Source: Eubacteriales bacterium | Lineage (GTDB): Bacteria > Bacillota > Clostridia > Lachnospirales > Lachnospiraceae | Assembly: GCA_030536575.1 (NCBI GenBank) | Contig: JAUNPS010000016.1 | Span: forward strand, 1-64,000 | Direction of reading: 5' to 3' | Length of the DNA: 64,000 nt | Shown here: piece by piece, positions 59,953 to 64,000 of the stretch | Layout: each line of letters begins with the position of its first letter | How positions within the stretch are numbered: position 1 is the first letter of the stretch | Position numbers and translations under genes: made by a program | Notes under the pieces: generated by a model | What the model was told of the DNA's origin: nothing | Databases searched by the model: none | The model's input: the letters and a program-made list of their open reading frames with translations, nothing else

Positions 59953-60258
59953 ATGAATCAGGAAAGAAGGATGAACGTTATGTGTAGAACTATGAATGAA
60001 CTTGAAAGAACCGTAGCCGATTACCGAAGCATGAAAGCTCTTTTAGAAGAAATCACCGAAGAAGTTAAGTTCCTTGAACGTGAAATCATCGGATACCTGG
60101 ACATGAATGAGAAGCTTTCCGAAACAGGTAAGGACTTTACCGTAAAGGTTTCCACCTGTGAACGCCGGACACTTGACAGCAAGCGGCTGGAAGCTGACTT
60201 AGGAAGTCTTTCAGAATACCAACGGGTCAGCCAATATAGAAGGTTATATGTACGTTGA
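59953..60258 (+). CDS. Small coiled-coil protein of a mobile element
   Basis: A 101-residue protein with a heptad-rich helix (YRSMKALLEEITEEVKFLER) and a basic end (CERRTLDSKRLEADLGSLSE). I know similar proteins only as phage- or ICE-linked hypotheticals. The start may be ATG 59953 (AGGGG 6 bp before) or ATG 59980 (GAAGG 9 bp before). The next gene begins 52 bp downstream. Confidence 0.65.
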   Translation: MNQERRMNVMCRTMNELERTVADYRSMKALLEEITEEVKFLEREIIGYLDMNEKLSETGKDFTVKVSTCERRTLDSKRLEADLGSLSEYQRVSQYRRLYVR

Positions 60259-60310
60259 TTTCGATACCCCTTCCCGGTAGGCGGTCAGACCGGGAGAAAG
60301 TGAGGAACGT

Positions 60311-60961
60311 ATGAAACAGTTGACGAACTACCAGAGAGCTGCACAGTACCTGAAGAAAGTGTTCAAGCTGGTCAATGAGGAATATTTCAACAGTCAGTTA
60401 GAAGTACCGACGATTACAATCCAGTCGACTGCTGCCGCCTACGGCCATGTATCGGTAAATAAAGTCTGGTATAACGCTGAGGAAGCAAGCCGGGAGCTGA
60501 ACATTTCTGCTGACTACCTGAATCGCCCGATTGAAAATATCGTTGCTACGTTGATTCACGAGGGGTGCCATTTGTGGGCTATGCAGAACGGGATAAAAGA
60601 TACAAGCAACAGGGGGATTTATCATAATGCCAGGTTCAGGGAACTGGCGGAAGAACGGGGATTGGTAATTAGCCGCCATGAACTCTATGGCTGGACTGTT
60701 ACCGAACCCGGTGAACGTACACTTGACTTCTGCATTGCAAACGGCTTACAGGATATCCAGTTATTCCGGCAGACTGCTGCCAGCTTCCCTACAGGAATCC
60801 CGAAAGCGGGGGACGGGGCTGGGATTATCCGCCCGGTGCCGAAAAAACCGTCCTGTAGCCGGAAATATGTCTGTCCCTGCTGCGGGAACATTGCTAGGAC
60901 AACGAAAGAAATGAACTTAATCTGCGGGGACTGTGAGGTGCAAATGATATGGGAAGCGTAA
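60311..60961 (+). CDS. SprT-like zinc metalloprotease
   Basis: A 216-residue protein with a SprT-like domain. The active site is HEGCHLWAMQNGIKD (HExxH-like, here H-E-G-C-H) and a later His in GIYHNARFRELAEERGL; the C-terminus is a zinc ribbon (VCPCCGNIARTTKEMNLICG, then DC). SprT/Spartan proteins cut DNA-bound proteins in eukaryotes, and bacterial mobile-element versions are uncharacterised. The gene overlaps the next start by 13 bp. Confidence 0.88.
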   Translation: MKQLTNYQRAAQYLKKVFKLVNEEYFNSQLEVPTITIQSTAAAYGHVSVNKVWYNAEEASRELNISADYLNRPIENIVATLIHEGCHLWAMQNGIKDTSNRGIYHNARFRELAEERGLVISRHELYGWTVTEPGERTLDFCIANGLQDIQLFRQTAASFPTGIPKAGDGAGIIRPVPKKPSCSRKYVCPCCGNIARTTKEMNLICGDCEVQMIWEA

Positions 60962-61131
60962 AGATTCAGGAAAATGTCTTCGGCGTAGAGAATACGCCGA
61001 AGGGTGTAAAGGCCGGGAAAAGCTTTGTCAGGCATCCGCCCTTAAACTTTAAGGGCGGTGATATCCCCTGGTTTGATGATACGAAACTGATTCGGAAAGA
61101 ACCTAAAAAGGATGGTGGTATGGATGAATAA
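60949..61131 (+). CDS. Small mobile-element protein, unknown
   Basis: A 60-residue basic protein (MGSVKIQENVFGVENTPKGV, then FKGGDIPWFDDTKLIRKEPK). It overlaps the SprT-like gene by 13 bp and the next gene by 8 bp. Overlap on both sides and the compact order favour a real gene. The function is not known. Confidence 0.55.
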   Translation: MGSVKIQENVFGVENTPKGVKAGKSFVRHPPLNFKGGDIPWFDDTKLIRKEPKKDGGMDE

Positions 61132-61708
61132 AGCATTATTCCAAGAATGGATGCAGCAGGGCAGGCGGATGATGCTCGGATGGGACAGCGGTACATATAT
61201 CTGTCAGGATACCGAAGTACAGGAACAGGGGGATTCGATAGAGATTGGCACGGATGCGTTCCGTCTGACATTCCCAAAAGCCGTAAGGGTGCAGCGGGAG
61301 CACGGTGGGATTTTCCGCTTAGGATTACCGGATGGCAATTCCATGGCCGTTGCATCCTATCCGGACAGCCTACAGCACTTTATCTGTCGGATGAACCGGG
61401 CTTCGAAAATCCAGGTGCAGTTCCCTAATGGGATGAAAGCCTGGATTGAAGTCCCGCATTATGCATGGGTATGTGAATGCAGCGGGGAACTGCTCATTGC
61501 GTCACAGGATGCGTCTTTAGCGGTCGGACAGGTTACGGATGCGGAACTTTATGACTCAGAAGGTTGTTGGGATTTATTCCGTCTGACAGTCTTTGACGGG
61601 AGCACGGTAGAAGTGAAGCTTTTTGGCAATGACACGTTAGGGGCACGGCTTGCCACCGGATTGTTTGAAATGCCTGGCTCCTTTGAAGCAGCAGACAGCA
61701 ACTATTAG
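61124..61708 (+). CDS. Mobile-element protein, unknown
   Basis: A 194-residue β-rich protein (FRLTFPKAVRVQREHGGIFR, then IQVQFPNGMKAWIEVPHYAW). No signal peptide, membrane segment or known motif. ATG 61124 overlaps the previous stop; ATG 61112 is the alternative. Probably part of the same transcript as the SprT-like gene. Confidence 0.6.
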   Translation: MNKALFQEWMQQGRRMMLGWDSGTYICQDTEVQEQGDSIEIGTDAFRLTFPKAVRVQREHGGIFRLGLPDGNSMAVASYPDSLQHFICRMNRASKIQVQFPNGMKAWIEVPHYAWVCECSGELLIASQDASLAVGQVTDAELYDSEGCWDLFRLTVFDGSTVEVKLFGNDTLGARLATGLFEMPGSFEAADSNY

Positions 61709-61865
61709 GGCAGCAGGCGCTTGACTATTAAGCGCGAAACAGGGGTAAAAATCGGTTTTCATCCATTGAGGGTACATTTATTACCCTAAAGCCTAAAAAC
61801 GCGGAATAGATGGAATTACCCCTATAAAACTCATTGTGGGTAACTATAAAAGGAGTGTATTAATT

Positions 61866-62150
61866 ATGAGCAAAAAGAAACTGAAAAAATTGGTTAGAAT
61901 CATTGAATCTTTTAACAAGCTACAGGTGGAATCACTGGATTCTCGTATGAGAGCGATTATGGATATCTATGAGGTTCGGATTATAACGAATATGGGTAAC
62001 GAAGAAATTTGGATTTATATGGATGAGGACTGTAAAGCCATTGTCACTTTGGGGTGTATTGATGGTTACGAGATTCTGAATTATCGCACCCCGATGGGAA
62101 TCGATGTGATTACGCACGGGGAACTGCCGCTGCGCCTGACGCTTGTGTAG
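61866..62150 (+). CDS. Small protein, unknown
   Basis: A 94-residue protein (MSKKKLKKLVRIIESFNKLQ, then EVRIITNMGNEEIWIYMDED). AAAGGAG lies before ATG 61866. Basic helix followed by β-strands; no recognised family. The 150 bp before it contain GGGTA/TACCC repeats that may pair, but no clear promoter. Confidence 0.6.
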   Translation: MSKKKLKKLVRIIESFNKLQVESLDSRMRAIMDIYEVRIITNMGNEEIWIYMDEDCKAIVTLGCIDGYEILNYRTPMGIDVITHGELPLRLTLV

Positions 62151-62282
62151 TCCGGAAAAGTACACTTTTTCAGACAGGCATCCAAGAGCAGGAAAATCGG
62201 TATGGAAAAGTTCCGTTTGGAATTTCTGGACAGTCTGGAAATGGACGGGACTTTTCCAGACGGATGAACCTTGAAAATAGAA

Positions 62283-62311
62283 TAGACTTTACATCTGGGA
62301 TGTGGTATAAT
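62283..62311 (+). promoter_or_regulatory. Promoter of the coiled-coil gene
   Basis: TAGACT (62283-62288), a 17-bp spacer and TATAAT (62306-62311) with TGG before it. Confidence 0.55.
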
Positions 62312-62344
62312 TTCAAAACAGTCAGGACATTTGGAGGTGGTTCA

Positions 62345-62566
62345 ATGGATAACGAAATTAAGGACATGCTGAATGCAATTATTGAAGAAATCGGGGACGT
62401 TGAGGAACGGATGAACAGGCGTTTTGGAAAGATTGATTCAAAATTGGAAAGCCTGAGCTATGAGGTCAGCGCCTGTAAGCTGGAAAGAGATTCCTTTTCA
62501 TTACTGCTGAAAAAGATAGACATGTTAGAAAAACGGGTTGAGGAACTGGAAAAAAAGACCGCATGA
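62345..62566 (+). CDS. Short coiled-coil protein
   Basis: A 73-residue, almost fully helical protein (MDNEIKDMLNAIIEEIGDVE, then ERMNRRFGKIDSKLESLSYE). GGAGGT lies 7 bp before ATG 62345. Similar short coiled coils are frequent on ICEs; function unknown. A terminator follows at 62648. Confidence 0.65.
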   Translation: MDNEIKDMLNAIIEEIGDVEERMNRRFGKIDSKLESLSYEVSACKLERDSFSLLLKKIDMLEKRVEELEKKTA

Positions 62567-62647
62567 TTTTGAAATAATGGATAAGAGATATCCAGATTTT
62601 ATTTAGAAACTATGACTCGACCAAAAGGCATAGGAATAAAAGATAAG

Positions 62648-62686
62648 GGTGTAAAGTCTTTACTATAGGGCTTTACACTTTTTTAT
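62648..62686 (+). terminator. Terminator before the recombinase module
   Basis: GGTGTAAAG and CTTTACACT pair over 13 bases, with a TTTTTT tail. Confidence 0.8.
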
Positions 62687-62705
62687 TAGAGAAGAGGTGC
62701 GTTAT

Positions 62706-62862
62706 ATGGAGGATATGCAGATAAACAGGGGGGGTACGTGCCACCTACATAGAGCTTCGGAAATTCTACCAGAAGGACATGGCGGTTCATTTAATCGCTG
62801 GGAAGTACCAGATTCCTCACTGGAAAGTAATTGAAATTTTAAGGCGCAGCGGGCTTTGGTAA
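62706..62862 (+). pseudogene. Recombinase-partner small protein, frameshifted in a G run
   Basis: The frame from ATG 62706 reads MEDMQINRG and then shifts after seven G (62728-62734). With six G it would continue as VRATYIELRKFYQKDMAVHL and IAGKYQIPHWKVIEILRRSG, about 51 residues in all, a helix-turn-helix-like protein. The stop is TAA at 62860. The shift is either a real mutation, a phase switch or a sequencing error in the homopolymer. Confidence 0.65.
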
Positions 62863-62873
62863 AGGGGGATACG

Positions 62874-63509
62874 ATGGCAACGATTTATTATGGCCGTGTC
62901 AGCAGCAAAGACCAGAATCTTGCACGGCAGATAGAAGCATTTAAGCGTCTTGGGGCGGACGACAGCGAGATTATCACGGATAAAGAATCCGGGAAGAATT
63001 TTGAACGTGAAGGATACCAGGCATTGAAATCGGTCATGGGGCTGCGAAAAGGCGATACTTTGGTAGTAAAGGAACTTGACCGCCTGGGGCGGAATAAATC
63101 TGCAATTAAGGAAGAACTTGAGTACTGGAAGAAAAAAGGTGTCCGTGTAAAGGTTATCGACCTGCCCACAACGATGATGGATATACCGGACGGGCAGGAC
63201 TGGATTCTGGACATGGTAAATAATATCCTGATTGAGGTGCTGGGAGCCATTGCGGAACAGGAGCGGTTAAAGATTCGAAGCCGCCAGGCGGAAGGGATTA
63301 CGGCAATGCCACGGAAGGATGGGAAGAAAGTTTCGGTAAGGACTGGGAAAGCGGTCGGGCGTCCGTCTAAGGTGGATGATAAGGTTTTCTGTGAAGAATA
63401 TAAGCGCGTAGAGAGCGGGGAGCTTCGGCCTGGGGAATTTAGGAAGCATTTGGGGATTAGCAAAGCAACTTACTATGAGTACCGGAAGCGGTTAAACCTT
63501 AAGGTTTAA
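62874..63509 (+). CDS. Serine recombinase (resolvase/invertase family)
   Basis: A 211-residue small serine recombinase. The catalytic Ser is in YYGRVSSKDQNLARQIEAFK and the arginine motif in VVKELDRLGRNKSAIKEELE, followed by the long E helix (LGAIAEQERLKIRSRQAEGI). The C-terminus is a helix-turn-helix (FRKHLGISKATYYEYRKRLN). ATG 62874 follows AAAGGGGG. It could resolve dimers or invert a segment; no inverted gene pair is visible. Its 3' end overlaps an 18-bp palindrome. Confidence 0.9.
   Translation: MATIYYGRVSSKDQNLARQIEAFKRLGADDSEIITDKESGKNFEREGYQALKSVMGLRKGDTLVVKELDRLGRNKSAIKEELEYWKKKGVRVKVIDLPTTMMDIPDGQDWILDMVNNILIEVLGAIAEQERLKIRSRQAEGITAMPRKDGKKVSVRTGKAVGRPSKVDDKVFCEEYKRVESGELRPGEFRKHLGISKATYYEYRKRLNLKV
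63492..63509. repeat. 18-bp perfect palindrome at the recombinase stop
   Basis: TTAAACCTTAAGGTTTAA is a perfect palindrome including the stop codon. There is no T tail, so it is not a usual terminator; it may be a recombinase or regulator site. Confidence 0.65.
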
Positions 63510-63519
63510 AATTACGGTT

Positions 63520-63535
63520 AGGCAAAATTTTGCCT
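63520..63535. repeat. AAAATTTT-centred palindrome 1
   Basis: AGGCAAAATTTTGCCT, 16-bp perfect palindrome, 10 bp after the recombinase palindrome. Same core as those at 63791 and 63925. Confidence 0.7.
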
Positions 63536-63603
63536 GGCCATACCGATACCAAAAGCAGCTATGGAAAAATTTCCACATCTGCTCGAACCTGGGAAGCACA
63601 TGA

Positions 63604-63933
63604 TTTTATTATGAGGAAATATCCGTCCGTGATGCCGAACATCAACTGAACCTGGAAATCTCAGAGAATACTCAAAGGATGAATTTTAACCGCGAAGAGC
63701 GAGTTGAATTTACGCGGCAGTTGGAACAGATCGAAGCGTTAAAGGCTAAAGAACGGAAAGAAGCCAATCTTATGCAAAATCAAACTTCCACCGATACGCA
63801 AAATTTTGCGTATCGGGAGGAATTAGGAATGTCCCGTGATATCGCCGCTAAAAAGGCCGGTTATGGCTCCGGTGAGCAGTATCGCAAGGAAAAATTCATC
63901 GTCGATCACTCGGATGAACTGTCTTACCGATAG
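63604..63933 (+). pseudogene. N-terminally truncated ParB-like protein
   Basis: The open frame from 63604 reads YYEEISVRDAEHQLNLEISE, NTQRMNFNREERVEFTRQLE and MSRDIAAKKAGYGSGEQYRK. This is the middle and end of ICE-type ParB/Noc-like proteins, whose N-terminal nuclease-like domain is missing. In frame there is a stop at 63601-63603 and no start until ATG 63679, which could give an 84-residue leftover. A 26-bp palindrome lies inside the frame. The function would be DNA partition or regulation, if any is left. Confidence 0.6.
63791..63816. repeat. AAAATTTT-centred palindrome 2
   Basis: Perfect 26-bp palindrome; each arm is CCGATACGCAAAA. It lies inside the ParB-like frame and could be the binding site of that protein. 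Confidence 0.8.
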
Positions 63934-63954
63934 CCCAAATTTTGGCTATCGGTA
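63925..63954. repeat. AAATTT-centred palindrome 3
   Basis: Arms TACCGATAGCC and GGCTATCGGTA (11 bp each) enclose CAAATTTT. It overlaps the ParB-like stop codon. A TACCGATA half-site also occurs at 63541. Confidence 0.75.
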
Positions 63955-64000
63955 TAAAAGCTAAGACCGGGAAACTGTTTCCAGATTCTCGGTCTATTAA

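Overview
The window looks like a chromosomal segment of a Lachnospiraceae-type Firmicute. Supporting signs are strong AGGAGG ribosome sites, CUT1 transporters without their own ATPase, a DUF4364 regulator, a gram-positive long-form PyrF with PyrK/PyrD, and a Firmicute-style LexA box in front of dinB. Positions 1 to about 57,700 are core and accessory genome with moderate GC. From about 57,850 to the right edge the DNA is more AT-rich and carries small plasmid-, phage- or ICE-like genes, so the right end is probably part of an integrated mobile element.

Layout. 1-600: remains of an ABC transporter gene and a toxin-antitoxin pair whose PIN toxin is cut short. 737-2718: dinB under an SOS promoter, a 60-bp tandem repeat and a small partner gene. 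2764-6546: a TetR regulator, an unknown protein, glycerate kinase and a TauE/SafE-type permease. 6691-14592: a complete bacterial microcompartment (BMC) operon. Its lead enzyme is a class II aldolase, followed by CoA-acylating aldehyde dehydrogenase, zinc alcohol dehydrogenase, four BMC-H shells, PduL, a BMC-P vertex protein, a PduS-like flavo/Fe-S protein and a PduT-like BMC-T. The expected chemistry is cleavage of a sugar 1-phosphate to DHAP plus a short aldehyde, which is then split inside the shell into alcohol and acyl phosphate. 14610-20480: small proteins, a GH3 hydrolase, DUF4364 and a radical SAM protein. 20574-25395: pyrC-pyrF-pyrK-pyrD-pyrE. 25415-29249: small membrane proteins, an HD phosphohydrolase and an M29-like peptidase.

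29425-39032 is a regulated catabolic island: two tandem AraC paralogues, an AraC-type operator with 21-bp-spaced direct repeats, a CUT1 sugar transporter, then a ManD-like dehydratase, a RidA-like protein, a D-aminoacylase-like amidohydrolase and a SelA/DgaE-like PLP enzyme. The set suggests catabolism of an N-acylated amino sugar acid or similar compound. 39313-40279 holds a BlaI-type repressor and a decayed DUF4258/YgiT pair. 40653-44139 is purE-purM-purN-purD. 44164-51135 has a surface protein, a YtrA-type regulator with clpC, and radA. 51185-57625 is a second AraC plus CUT1 transporter operon ending in a sugar nucleotidyltransferase and a NahK-like kinase, reminiscent of lacto-N-biose/galacto-N-biose utilisation.

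The most striking non-coding feature is a 142-bp miniature transposable element present three times (18892, 20051, 48802). Each copy is flanked by a perfect 8-bp target duplication and predicts three hairpins. One copy has replaced the last residues of the radical SAM protein, one duplicates a probable -10 box, and one sits inside a terminator-like hairpin upstream of radA. No transposase for it is present in the window.
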